Assembly (NCBI RefSeq): GCF_001043115.1
Contig: NZ_LFME01000006.1
Span: 1 to 64,000, forward strand
Source: Xanthomonas sp. NCPPB 1128
GTDB lineage: Bacteria; Pseudomonadota; Gammaproteobacteria; Xanthomonadales; Xanthomonadaceae
Length of the DNA: 64,000 bases
Direction: 5' to 3'
Position numbers and translations under genes: made by a program. Positions 43,693 through 52,720 of the stretch are shown here, one piece after another. Under the pieces are notes generated by a model. It did no database searches. It was not told the origin of the DNA and saw nothing but the letters and a program-made list of their open reading frames with translations. How positions within the stretch are numbered: position 1 is the first letter of the stretch; the number at the start of each line of letters is the position of its first letter.

Positions 43693-44013
43693 ATGCAGGT
43701 GATGGAGCGCATCCAGGCCGACGTCGAACGCCATCCCATCGTGTTGTTCATGAAGGGCACGCCGCAGTACCCGATGTGCGGCTTTTCCAGCCGCGCGTTG
43801 CAGGCGCTGCTGGCCGCCGGCGCCGACCGCCTGCACACCGTCAACGTGCTCGACGAGCCGGAGATCCGCGCCAACCTGCCGCGCTACTCGAACTGGCCGA
43901 CGTACCCGCAGTTGTTCATCCACGGTGAGCTGATCGGCGGCTGCGACATCACCATGGAACTGTTCGAGTCCGGCGAACTGCAGCGCATCGTGACCGAGGC
44001 CTACCAGTCGTGA
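43693..44013 (+). CDS. grxD: Monothiol CGFS glutaredoxin (Grx4 family)
   Basis: A 106-residue glutaredoxin with the active site MCGFSSRALQ and the WPTYPQLFI and GGCDI glutathione-binding motifs. CGFS proteins carry and transfer 2Fe-2S clusters. Strong Shine-Dalgarno AGGAG lies before ATG 43693. Its stop overlaps the next start (GTGA), making a grxD-SDR-marC operon. Confidence 0.96.
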   Translation: MQVMERIQADVERHPIVLFMKGTPQYPMCGFSSRALQALLAAGADRLHTVNVLDEPEIRANLPRYSNWPTYPQLFIHGELIGGCDITMELFESGELQRIVTEAYQS

Positions 44014-44750
44014 GCGCGCCTGCGTCGCCGCCGGCCGGCGCGCTGGCGCAGCGGGTGATCCTGGTCAGCGGCGCCGCCGGCGGGCTCGGCAGCGCCGCGG
44101 CGCTGGCCTGCGCCCAGGCCGGCGCCACCGTGGTCCTGCTCGGGCACAAGCCGGCCCGCTTGAACCGCGTCTACGACGCGATCGCCGCCGTCGGCGCCGC
44201 GCCGCTGCTGTATCCCCTGGACCTGCTCGGCGCCACCCCGTCGGACTACGCGACCCTGGCCGAGCGCCTGCAGGGCGAGCTCGGCCGCCTGGACGGGCTG
44301 CTGCACTGCGCCGCCGACTTCGCCGGGCTGACCCCGTTCGAACACGCCGATCCGGCCCAGTTCGCGCGCGCCATCCACGTCAACCTGACCGCCGCGGCCT
44401 GGCTGACCCAGGCCTGCCTGCCGTTGCTGCGGCAGGCCGAGGATGCCGCCGTCGTGTTCGCCGTGGACGATCCGGCGCGGGTCGGCCAGGCCTACTGGGG
44501 CGGCTACGGCGCGGCCCAGCACGGTCGCCGCGGCCTGTTGACGAGCCTGCACGGCGAACTGGCCGCCTCGCGCGTGCGCGTGGCCGGCCTGCAGCCGGGG
44601 CCGATGCGCACGGCCTTGCGCGCCCGTGCCTACACCCATCAAGAAGACCTCGACGCGGTCGACCCGGCACGCTACGCCGGCGCCTGTGTCGAACTGCTGT
44701 CGCCCGCCGGCGCCGCGCACCGCGGCGCGATCTGGAATCCCCTGGCATGA
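44010..44750 (+). CDS. Short-chain dehydrogenase/reductase fold protein (YciK-like, degenerate active site)
   Basis: A 246-residue SDR fold. The nucleotide loop is intact (SGAAGGLGSAAA). The usual catalytic residues are not: the Ser strand reads VVFAVDDPARVG instead of a TSSS-like run, NAG is replaced by CAADF, and YxxxK reads YGAAQ, so the Lys is Gln. Only the Tyr remains. It may bind NAD(P) without classical turnover. It starts at GTG 44010 in the grxD stop and overlaps marC, so it is tightly coupled to both. Confidence 0.85.
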   Translation: MSAPASPPAGALAQRVILVSGAAGGLGSAAALACAQAGATVVLLGHKPARLNRVYDAIAAVGAAPLLYPLDLLGATPSDYATLAERLQGELGRLDGLLHCAADFAGLTPFEHADPAQFARAIHVNLTAAAWLTQACLPLLRQAEDAAVVFAVDDPARVGQAYWGGYGAAQHGRRGLLTSLHGELAASRVRVAGLQPGPMRTALRARAYTHQEDLDAVDPARYAGACVELLSPAGAAHRGAIWNPLA

Positions 44751-45346
44751 CCATCCTGTCGGCAGCGTTGCTGCTGTTCCTGATCCTCGACCCGCTGGGC
44801 AACATCCCGGTGTTCCTCAGCGTGCTCAAGCCGCTGCCGGCGCGGCGCCAGCGCATCGTGCTGGCGCGCGAACTGCTGATCGCGCTGGGTGTGCTGATGG
44901 GCTTCCTGTGGGGCGGCAAGTACGCCCTGGAAGTGATGCACCTGCGCCAGGAGTCGGTGGCGATCGCCGGCGGCATCGTGCTGTTCCTGATCGGCATCCG
45001 CATGATCTTCCCGCGCCCGGAAGGGCTGATGGGCGAGATTCCCGACGGCGAGCCCTTCATCGTGCCGCTGGCCATCCCGCTGGTGGCCGGCCCCTCCGGC
45101 ATGGCCGCGGTGATGCTGATGGGCAGCAACGAGCCGACCCGGCTGGGCGAATGGAGCCTGGCGCTGATCCTGGCCTGGCTAGCGACCTCAGCCCTGCTGT
45201 TCTCCGGTACGCTGCTGTACAAGCTGCTCGGCATGCGCGTGCTGACCGCGGTCGAGCGGCTGATGGGCATGTTGCTGGTGGCGATCTCGGTGCAGATGTT
45301 CCTGGACGGGCTCAGCGCCTACCTGAAGCTGCCGGTCGCCGGCTGA
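44747..45346 (+). CDS. MarC-family (YhgN-like) integral membrane protein
   Basis: A 199-residue inner-membrane protein with six predicted helices. LILDPLGNIPVFLS near the N-terminus and PLAIPLVAGPSGMAAVML in the centre are MarC-family signatures (duplicated half motifs with DPLGN). The family has no proven transport activity. The ATG at 44747 overlaps the SDR stop. Confidence 0.9.
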   Translation: MTILSAALLLFLILDPLGNIPVFLSVLKPLPARRQRIVLARELLIALGVLMGFLWGGKYALEVMHLRQESVAIAGGIVLFLIGIRMIFPRPEGLMGEIPDGEPFIVPLAIPLVAGPSGMAAVMLMGSNEPTRLGEWSLALILAWLATSALLFSGTLLYKLLGMRVLTAVERLMGMLLVAISVQMFLDGLSAYLKLPVAG

Positions 45347-45586
45347 GGCCGCCAGCCGGGCGTTGAGCGCCGTGGGGACGGCGCGGTGTTGGCCGGAAGG
45401 GGGCATGGCGCCCACGCCAGGCCGTCGGCCTGGGCAGGGAGTACGGCCGTGGGGCAGGGCATCGCGGCCGATCGCCGTCCTGGACCGCCCCCGATCCTGT
45501 CCTGGTCATGCCGCCGATGCCTGCCAGACTGGGATCTGCGTCTTGTGATGTCCGCTTGTGCCGGGTTGTCACGATTCGGCAACAAA

Positions 45587-45616
45587 TTGGCCCTATGGTG
45601 TTAAACTCATGTTAAC
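45587..45616 (+). promoter_or_regulatory. Candidate promoter/inverted repeat upstream of the TonB receptor
   Basis: TTGGCC (45587) and TGTTAA (45610) are spaced 17 bp, a weak sigma70-like pair. GTTAA and TTAAC (45600-45604, 45612-45616) form a short inverted repeat over it. This lies in the 378-bp gap between marC and the receptor; the rest of the gap shows no gene. Confidence 0.3.
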
Positions 45617-45724
45617 CCTTGCGGGGAATCGGCAAGGGTGACCAACCCCCATTCCGCGGCCGTGCGCCCGTACTCGCACGGCACTGCCATGCGCATTTCG
45701 TCAAACTCCATCGAGGCTATTGCA

Positions 45725-48700
45725 ATGATTCAACCCCGTCTGCGGATGTCCAAGCTCACCCTGGGCCTGGTTGCGGCGCTGGCCGCTGCGCCGGTGTTCG
45801 CCCAGAGCACCTCCGCCGGTGTCGGCGGTGTGGTGACCCATGGTGGCCAGCCGGTCGCCGGCGCCGAGGTGACCATCACCCACGTCGAGTCGGGCACGGT
45901 CAGCCGCGCCACCACCGATGCCGCCGGTCGCTACAACGCGCGCGGCCTGCGCGTCGGCGGTCCGTACAGCATCACCATCACCAAGTCGGGCGACGGCACC
46001 AAGACCGAAGACGGCGTGTACCTGAGCGTCAACCAGAACGCCACCATCAACGCCGACCTGACCGGCGACATGGCTGCGCCGACCACGCTGGAGACGGTCA
46101 ATGCCGTCGCCATCGCCACCGGCTCGGAAGTGTTCAGCGCCACCAAGATGGGCTCGGGCACCAACGTCGGCCGCGAGCAGATCGAAGCGCTGCCGTCGAT
46201 CAACGGCAACATCCAGGACTACATGCGGCTGGATCCGCGCGTGGCCTTCGTCGATCGCGCCTCGGGCACGATCAGCGCCGGCGGCCTGAACCCGCGCTAC
46301 AACTCGATCAACATCGACGGCGTCTCGGCCAGCGACACCTTCGGCCTGGAAGGCAACAACATGACCACCCGGCGCCAGCCGGTGTCGATGGAGGCCATCG
46401 AAGCCATCGACGTCAACCTGTCCAACTACGACGTCAGCATCGCCAGCGCCGCCGGCGCCACCGTCAACGCGGTGACCAAGTCCGGTACCAACGAGTTCCA
46501 CGGTTCGGTGTACGGCAGCTATCGCGATGGCGACTGGTTCGGCGACAACCCGGACGGCAGCAAGTTCAACGGCTTCACCAAGGAGAAGACCTACGGCGCG
46601 ACCTTCGGCGGCCCGATCGTCAAGGACAAGCTGTTCTTCTTCGCCAACTACGAGAAGTTCCAGCAGGACGCGCCGGGCCTGGACCTGGGCAGCACCGCGC
46701 TGGGCAAGGCCAATGCCAAGTACGGCATGGCCGACGTGACCCGCGCCCAGCAGATCGCCAAGAACTACGGCTTCGACGCCGGCACCCTGGACAGCGACGG
46801 CAACACCGACCTGAAGGAATACGCGCTCAAGCTCGACTGGAACATCAGCGACAACCACCGCGCCAGCTTCCGCTACAGCAAGCTCGACCAGAGCAAGCTG
46901 CGCATCAATGGCGCCGGCAGTTCCAGCCAGGCCTCGCTGAGCTCGTACTGGTACCAGCACGAGAAGTCGGTCGAGAGCTACGTCGGCCAGCTGTTCAGTG
47001 ACTGGTCCGAGAACTTCTCCACCGAGTTCAAGGTGTCCTACCGCGACTACTCCGCGATCCGCGTGGTGCCGACCAACGCGCCGAGCATCGCCGTGTACTT
47101 CGACGGTTCGGTCGCCAACCCGACCGGCGACGTGCTGTACCTGGGCACCGAGACCAACTCGCAGGGCAACATCCTCACCACCAAGACCTGGAACTACTAC
47201 GGTGCGGGCACGCTGACCCTGGACAACCACAACCTGAAGTTCGGCGTCGACTACAGCACCAACGACATCTACAACCTGTACGGCCGCAACACCTGGGGCG
47301 TGTACACCTTCTTCGGCCTGGACAACTTCGCCAGCGGCCGCTGGAGCTCGTACCAGCTCAACCAGGAGCGTAGCCCGGGTTCGATCGCGGCCGACTACAA
47401 GAACAGCAACCTCGGCCTGTTCGTGCAGGACACCTGGTACGTCAACAACAACCTGACCCTGACCCTGGGCCTGCGCGGCGATCGTGCGAAGGTGAGCCCG
47501 GATCCGACCTACAACGCTGCGGCGCAGGCCTACTTCGGCTACGACAACAGCAAGGTCTTCAACGGCGATTTCCTGATCCAGCCGCGCTTCGGCTTCAACT
47601 ACACCTTCGACACCGACCGTCCGACCCAGCTGCGCGGTGGCGTGGGCCTGTTCCAGGGCGATGCGCCGCAGGTGTGGATCGGCAACAGCTACTCCAACAC
47701 CGGCTTCAACTACAACGCCTACAGCTACACCGCCTACAACCCGGCCCTGCCGTTCAGCGCCAACAAGGACACCCAGCCGGTCCCGACCACGCCGGGTTCC
47801 GCGACCCAGGGCGTGAGCTTCGTCGGCAACGACTTCAAGCTGCCGTCGCTGTACAAGGCCAACCTGGCCCTGGATCACGAACTGCCGTGGTACGGCATCG
47901 TGGCCTCGGCCGAGCTGCTGGTGACCAAGGTCAAGGACGGCCTGTACTACAAGAGCCTGAACATCGGTCGCGTCAACGGCCAGGGCCAGGATCCGAGCCC
48001 GGCCTACTATGGTCCGGACGGCCGTGCGCTGTACTGGAACCCGGCCCGCACCGGCCGTCCGTGGGCGACCGGCGACAACCGCTACAACCGCAACACCGCG
48101 TACAGCGACGTCTACCTGATCGACAACACCGACAAGGGCAAGACCCAGCAGTTCACCGTGTCGCTGTCCAAGCCGTTCAGCGAAGGCGGCGACTGGTCCT
48201 GGACCCTGGGTTACACCTACACCCACGCCACCGAAGTCGGCTCGCTGACCAGCTCCACCGCCAGCTCGGGCTGGGGCTACCAGTACGCGTTCAACGCCAA
48301 CTCGGAAACCGAGAACACCTCGCGCTACGAGATCAAGGACCGCATCTCCGGCTCGCTGGACTGGAAGCACATGTTCTTCGGCGACTACGAGACCCGCGTG
48401 GGCCTGGTCTACGAAGGCCGCAGCGGCCGTCCGTACAGCTACGTGTTCAACGGCGACGCCAACGGCGACGGCCGCTCGACCAACGACCTGTTCTACGTGC
48501 CGAAGGGCCCGGGCGACGTGCTGTTCGGCACGCTGAGCAGCACCGGTGCGTTCACCGCCAACCCGGCACTGCAGCAGCAGTTCTTCGACTGGCTGGCCAA
48601 GAACCCGCAGCTGGCCAAGTACGCCGGCAGCTACGCCCCGGCCAACGGCTTCCGTTCCGGCTGGATCAACACCTTCGACGTGCGCATCACCCAGCAGCTG

Positions 48701-48967
48701 CCGGGCTTCTTCAAGGGCCACAAGTCCGAAGTCTGGCTGGACATCCAGAACGTGGGCAACCTGCTGAACAAGAAGTGGGGCCGGATCTACGACTACGGCT
48801 TCTATGCCGACGCACGCGTCGCCAACCTGCAGGGCATCTACCAGGGCAAGTACGTGTACAACACCCTGTACACCGATCAGCCGACGGCTGCCAATGCCGA
48901 CGCCGACGGTTTCAACACCGGCGTGTCGCAGTGGTCGCTGCAGTTGGGCTTCCGCTATCAGTTCTGA
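45725..48967 (+). CDS. TonB-dependent outer-membrane receptor, Oar-like
   Basis: A 1080-residue outer-membrane protein. Signal peptide to about residue 26 (APVFAQS), a carboxypeptidase-regulatory-like domain (about 30-110; GGVVTHGGQPVAGAEVTITH), plug region (to about 240) and a large barrel ending in LGFRYQF with the terminal Phe for barrel insertion. I chose ATG 45725 because GAGG is placed eight bases before it; GTG 45638 and ATG 45689 are in frame upstream. Oar-like receptors of Xanthomonadaceae take up unknown, often carbohydrate or peptide, ligands. A strong terminator follows. Confidence 0.93.
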   Translation: MIQPRLRMSKLTLGLVAALAAAPVFAQSTSAGVGGVVTHGGQPVAGAEVTITHVESGTVSRATTDAAGRYNARGLRVGGPYSITITKSGDGTKTEDGVYLSVNQNATINADLTGDMAAPTTLETVNAVAIATGSEVFSATKMGSGTNVGREQIEALPSINGNIQDYMRLDPRVAFVDRASGTISAGGLNPRYNSINIDGVSASDTFGLEGNNMTTRRQPVSMEAIEAIDVNLSNYDVSIASAAGATVNAVTKSGTNEFHGSVYGSYRDGDWFGDNPDGSKFNGFTKEKTYGATFGGPIVKDKLFFFANYEKFQQDAPGLDLGSTALGKANAKYGMADVTRAQQIAKNYGFDAGTLDSDGNTDLKEYALKLDWNISDNHRASFRYSKLDQSKLRINGAGSSSQASLSSYWYQHEKSVESYVGQLFSDWSENFSTEFKVSYRDYSAIRVVPTNAPSIAVYFDGSVANPTGDVLYLGTETNSQGNILTTKTWNYYGAGTLTLDNHNLKFGVDYSTNDIYNLYGRNTWGVYTFFGLDNFASGRWSSYQLNQERSPGSIAADYKNSNLGLFVQDTWYVNNNLTLTLGLRGDRAKVSPDPTYNAAAQAYFGYDNSKVFNGDFLIQPRFGFNYTFDTDRPTQLRGGVGLFQGDAPQVWIGNSYSNTGFNYNAYSYTAYNPALPFSANKDTQPVPTTPGSATQGVSFVGNDFKLPSLYKANLALDHELPWYGIVASAELLVTKVKDGLYYKSLNIGRVNGQGQDPSPAYYGPDGRALYWNPARTGRPWATGDNRYNRNTAYSDVYLIDNTDKGKTQQFTVSLSKPFSEGGDWSWTLGYTYTHATEVGSLTSSTASSGWGYQYAFNANSETENTSRYEIKDRISGSLDWKHMFFGDYETRVGLVYEGRSGRPYSYVFNGDANGDGRSTNDLFYVPKGPGDVLFGTLSSTGAFTANPALQQQFFDWLAKNPQLAKYAGSYAPANGFRSGWINTFDVRITQQLPGFFKGHKSEVWLDIQNVGNLLNKKWGRIYDYGFYADARVANLQGIYQGKYVYNTLYTDQPTAANADADGFNTGVSQWSLQLGFRYQF

Positions 48968-48995
48968 TCGCGGCGCAGGCTAGCTGAAGCGTTGG

Positions 48996-49027
48996 AAACG
49001 GCCGGGGCGACCCGGCCGTTTTCTTTT
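48996..49027 (+). terminator. Rho-independent terminator after the TonB receptor
   Basis: AACGGCCGGG (48996-49005), loop GCGA, CCCGGCCGTT (49010-49019), then TTCTTTTT. A perfect 10-bp GC-rich stem with a U-tract, 28 bp after the receptor stop. Confidence 0.93.
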
Positions 49028-49080
49028 TGCGGGGGCTGACGTTAAAGTCGCCGGCTGACGACACCGACAAGACATTCGAT

Positions 49081-50469
49081 ATGACGACCAGCAATACGGC
49101 GGCGCGCGCGCTGCCGGTAGTGGATGCGCGGATCTACCCGCGCGGCGGCCTGGACATCCTCTCGCGCGTGGAAGTGGCGCGTTTGCGCGATGCCTCCAGC
49201 GGCGGCCTGCACGAACTGCTGCGGCGCTGCGCGCTGGCGGTGCTGACCAGCGGCAGTGCGTCCGACGATCCGCGTGCGGCGCGCGATCTGTATCCCGACT
49301 TCGACATCCAGGTGGTGCAGCGCGACCGCGGCGTGCGCATCGACCTGCTCAACGCGCCGGCGATGGCCTTCGTCGACGGCGAGATCATCAACGGTGTGGC
49401 CGAGCTGCTGTTCGCCGTGGTCCGCGACCTGGCCTACATGGCCATCGAGCTCGGCCCCGAATCGACCACCGACCTGCAGTCCAGCGAAGGCATCACCAAC
49501 GCGGTGTTCGGCCAGCTGCGCAATGCGCGCATCCTGCAGCCGAACGATCCCAAGCTGGTGGTGTGCTGGGGCGGTCACTCGATCTCGCGCGACGAGTACC
49601 TGTACACCAAGCAGGTCGGCTACGAGCTGGGCCTGCGCGGGCTGGACATCTGCACCGGCTGCGGTCCGGGCGCGATGAAGGGGCCGATGAAGGGCGCCAC
49701 CATCGCCCACGCCAAGCAGCGCAAGCACGACAACCGCTACATCGGCGTGACCGAACCGGGCATCATCGCCGCCGAGTCGCCGAACCCGATCGTGAATCAC
49801 CTGGTGATCATGCCGGACATCGAGAAGCGCCTGGAGGCCTTCGTCCGCATCGGCCACGGCATCATCGTGTTCCCCGGTGGCGTCGGCACCGCCGAGGAGA
49901 TCCTGTACCTGCTCGGCATCCTGCTGCGCGAGGAGAACCGTGACCTGCCGTTCCCGCTGATCCTCACCGGCCCGACCATCGCCGCGCCGTATTTCGAGCA
50001 GATCGACCGCTTCCTGCGCCTGACCCTGGGCGAAGTGGCGACCTCGCGCTACGAGATCGTGGTCGGCGATCCGGTGGCGGTGGCGCGCAAGATGGCTGCC
50101 GGCATCCAGCAGGTGCGCACGCACCGCAAGGAGCAGAAGGACGCGTTCTACTTCAACTGGTCGGTGGACATCCCGCTGGAGTACCAGCGTCCGTTCGAGC
50201 CGACCCACGAGGCGATGGCCGCGCTGGATCTGCACCATGGCCGTCCGCCGCACGCGCTGGCCGCGGACCTGCGCCGCGCCTTCTCCGGCATCGTCGCCGG
50301 CAACGTCAAGGAAGACGGCATGCGCCGCATCGAGCAGCACGGCCCGTTCGAGATCCATGGTGATGCGGACATGATGCAGGCCCTGGACGAATTGCTGCGC
50401 GCCTTCGTCGAACAGCGCCGCATGAAGATCTCCGGCGAGTACCGGCCCTGCTACCGGGTCATGGCCTGA
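49081..50469 (+). CDS. ppnN: Nucleotide 5'-monophosphate nucleosidase, PpnN (YgdH) family
   Basis: A 462-residue LOG-related enzyme. The Rossmann core has CWGGHSISRDEY, GCGPGAMKGPMKGA and the phosphate/catalytic motif FPGGVGTAEE. N- and C-terminal DUF4478/DUF3412 domains flank it, as in E. coli PpnN. It splits nucleoside monophosphates into base and ribose-5-phosphate, and E. coli PpnN is activated by (p)ppGpp. The stop overlaps the convergent kinase gene by 11 bp. Confidence 0.93.
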   Translation: MTTSNTAARALPVVDARIYPRGGLDILSRVEVARLRDASSGGLHELLRRCALAVLTSGSASDDPRAARDLYPDFDIQVVQRDRGVRIDLLNAPAMAFVDGEIINGVAELLFAVVRDLAYMAIELGPESTTDLQSSEGITNAVFGQLRNARILQPNDPKLVVCWGGHSISRDEYLYTKQVGYELGLRGLDICTGCGPGAMKGPMKGATIAHAKQRKHDNRYIGVTEPGIIAAESPNPIVNHLVIMPDIEKRLEAFVRIGHGIIVFPGGVGTAEEILYLLGILLREENRDLPFPLILTGPTIAAPYFEQIDRFLRLTLGEVATSRYEIVVGDPVAVARKMAAGIQQVRTHRKEQKDAFYFNWSVDIPLEYQRPFEPTHEAMAALDLHHGRPPHALAADLRRAFSGIVAGNVKEDGMRRIEQHGPFEIHGDADMMQALDELLRAFVEQRRMKISGEYRPCYRVMA

Positions 50470-51535
50470 GTCCGATCCGGATCGTCGCGACGAACCAGGC
50501 GCCATCGCTGGCGGTGTGCAGCGAGGCGCCTTCCAGGCTGTCCAGGCGCGTGCGCAGCGCCGACAGGCCGACACGGTGGCCGCGGCCGATGTGCGGCGAC
50601 AGGCCGCCCACCGGTACCGCGTTGCGCACGCGGATCTCCAGGGCGCCGTCGCGCTCGCCGATGGCGATGCCGATCTCGCCCCCCTCGGCACTGCATTCGA
50701 TGCCGTGGTGGACGGCGTTCTCCAGCAGCGGTTGCAGCGACAGCCGCGGAATCCGCACCGGTGCCGGCGCCTCGGGCACGTCCCAGTGCACGCGCAGGCG
50801 CGGCCCGAAACGGATCGCCTCGATGTCCAGGTAACGCCTGGCCAGGTCGATCTCGTCTTGCAGGTCGACCAGGTCAGGCGCGGCCAGCGCGGCGCGGAAC
50901 AGGTCCGACAGGTCCATCAGCAACTGTTCCACCTGCTGCGGTTGCCGGTGCACCAGCATCACCGCCGTGTTGAGCGTGTTGAACAGGAAGTGCGGCTGCA
51001 CGCGCGCGGTCAGCGCATCGATCTCGGCCTGCTTGGCGCGCTCGACCAGTTGCTTGATGCGCACGTGGTTGTGCAACGCGGCCATGCCGAGCAGGCCGAT
51101 CAGCAGGGCGATCCCGGACAACTGCAGCGACAGCGTCAGCCATGCGTGATCGGAGAGCTGCCAGTAGTCGCCGAACGCATACAGGATCACGCCGCTGATC
51201 AGCCAGGTCAGCGCCTGCATCAGGCCCAGCGTGGCCACGGTGATGGACAGGAAGCCGCAGTTCGCCAGTGCCCGGCGCAGCAGCAGCAGGCTGGCCAGGG
51301 TCAGCAGTGCGACCCACTGGATGCCCAGCGACGCCAGGCCGAAGTAGACCCAGCGGCTGCCGCCCATGCCCGCGCCCGGGACCGGGGTCAGGGCCAGGAT
51401 GGCGGCGATGCATTCGCCGGCCATCACGATCCAGATCAGGGTCGAGGGTTGCTTGAGGACCTGCAACTGGTCGGTGGAGTAAGCGGAGGCGGGCATCGGG
51501 GGCGGAGGCGGTGGGGCAGGGCCGAGGTGCATCAT
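50459..51535 (-). CDS. LytS/AlgZ-type sensor histidine kinase
   Basis: A 358-residue membrane kinase with four N-terminal helices and little periplasmic domain. The His_kinase motif VQPHFLFNTLNT carries the phosphorylated His, LQPLLENAVHHGIE is the ATP-binding N-box and GRGHRVGLSALRTRL a variant G-box. No LytTR response regulator is adjacent, so it is an orphan here. It is divergent by 122 bp from the minor-pilin operon, which suggests a pilus link (inference). ATG 51535 and 51532 are both possible. Confidence 0.88.
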   Translation of the reverse strand: MMHLGPAPPPPPPMPASAYSTDQLQVLKQPSTLIWIVMAGECIAAILALTPVPGAGMGGSRWVYFGLASLGIQWVALLTLASLLLLRRALANCGFLSITVATLGLMQALTWLISGVILYAFGDYWQLSDHAWLTLSLQLSGIALLIGLLGMAALHNHVRIKQLVERAKQAEIDALTARVQPHFLFNTLNTAVMLVHRQPQQVEQLLMDLSDLFRAALAAPDLVDLQDEIDLARRYLDIEAIRFGPRLRVHWDVPEAPAPVRIPRLSLQPLLENAVHHGIECSAEGGEIGIAIGERDGALEIRVRNAVPVGGLSPHIGRGHRVGLSALRTRLDSLEGASLHTASDGAWFVATIRIGLRP

Positions 51536-51657
51536 GCCGGCTGGCGCGGTGCCGCGCACGGTCCGTCCACTCCCCCATATCCGCCATCCGTCGGCAACGG
51601 CTGGCGCGGGCGCGGTCCGGCCGCTAGCGTGGCCGGCGGGAGAATCTGGGGAAGGAT

Positions 51658-52218
51658 ATGGCTGTTCCTTGCGCGCGTGGCCTTGCCGAGCGGATGCAGC
51701 GTGGCTTCACGCTGGTGGAGCTGATGGTCACGGTGGCGGTGCTGGCCATCATCATGGCGCTGGCGGTGCCGAGTTTCACCGGTTTGATCCGCAGCAACCG
51801 CCTGACCGGCGCCGCCAACGAGTTGATCGCCGCGGTGCAGTTGACGCGCTCGGAGGCGGTGCGCCTGAACGGCGGGGTCAGCCTGTGTCGCAGCGACGAT
51901 GGTGCGACCTGCGCCAGCGGCGGCAACTGGACCCGCTACCTCACCGTCGCCCGCGACGGCACCGTGCTGCGCAGCACGACCCTGCGCACCGGTCTGGTCG
52001 TCACCAGCACCACCTTGGACGCCATGGGCGACAAGCTGACCTTCGGCGCCGACGGCATCGCGCGCAACAGCAGCGGAACGCCGGTGACGGGGGGCATCGT
52101 GGTGTGCATGGCGGTCACCAACCCATCCAGCAATGTCAGGACCGTCAAGCTGATGGGCGGCAGCCGCGCCCAGGTCACCTCGACATCCGACGGCGGCAGT
52201 TGCACCACCATCGGCTAA
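51658..52218 (+). CDS. fimT: FimT/GspH-type minor pseudopilin
   Basis: A 186-residue type IV pilin-like protein. PilD cleavage follows the Gly in RGFTLVELMV (about residue 16), then one hydrophobic helix and a beta-rich GspH domain with Cys near both ends. Minor pilins prime pilus assembly, and FimT proteins bind DNA in uptake. ATG 51658 has GGAAGG upstream. First gene of the fimT-V-W-X-Y1-E operon. Confidence 0.9.
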   Translation: MAVPCARGLAERMQRGFTLVELMVTVAVLAIIMALAVPSFTGLIRSNRLTGAANELIAAVQLTRSEAVRLNGGVSLCRSDDGATCASGGNWTRYLTVARDGTVLRSTTLRTGLVVTSTTLDAMGDKLTFGADGIARNSSGTPVTGGIVVCMAVTNPSSNVRTVKLMGGSRAQVTSTSDGGSCTTIG

Positions 52219-52243
52219 TTCGGTTCCGGCAAGCGGAGACACC

Positions 52244-52720
52244 ATGAAGCGGTTCCAGAGCGGCAGACACATGGCGGGGGTCACCCTCATCGAGGTGATG
52301 ATCTCGGTGCTGATCCTGGGGGTCGGCATGTTGGGCGTGGCGGCGATGCAGACCACCGCGCTGCGCAACAACCAGAGCGCGCTGCAGCGCAGCCAGATCG
52401 TCATGCAGACCTATACGATCCTCGATGCGATGCGTGCCAACCGCAATGCGGCGATGCTGGGGACCTACAACACCGGCGGCATGCTGTGCACGGCGCCCGC
52501 GGCAGGCGATCTGGTGGCGACCGACAAGTCGGTCTGGCTCAACGGTCTGAAGACGGCGATCGGTGGCGACCCGGCCACGACCTGCGGCTCCATCGCCTGC
52601 AACGACGGCAATTGCACGATCACCGTGCAATGGGACGACAGCCGCGGAGTGAACTCGAGTGCTAACGGCAACACCAGCGGCAGCGCGACCCAGACCCTGA
52701 TCACGACGGCACAGCTGTGA
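52244..52720 (+). CDS. pilV: Type IV pilus minor pilin PilV
   Basis: A 158-residue prepilin with the cleavage motif AGVTLIEVMISVLILGVG (Gly at -1 near residue 12) and a short C-terminal beta domain holding four Cys. Length and position match PilV. The stop overlaps the pilW start (GTGA). Confidence 0.9.
   Translation: MKRFQSGRHMAGVTLIEVMISVLILGVGMLGVAAMQTTALRNNQSALQRSQIVMQTYTILDAMRANRNAAMLGTYNTGGMLCTAPAAGDLVATDKSVWLNGLKTAIGGDPATTCGSIACNDGNCTITVQWDDSRGVNSSANGNTSGSATQTLITTAQL

Noticed and set aside
45701-48721. A 1006-codon minus-strand frame opposite the TonB receptor
   Set aside because: It is the shadow of the receptor gene, rich in Val/Ala/His/Gln without motifs. The forward protein has signal peptide, plug and C-terminal Phe.
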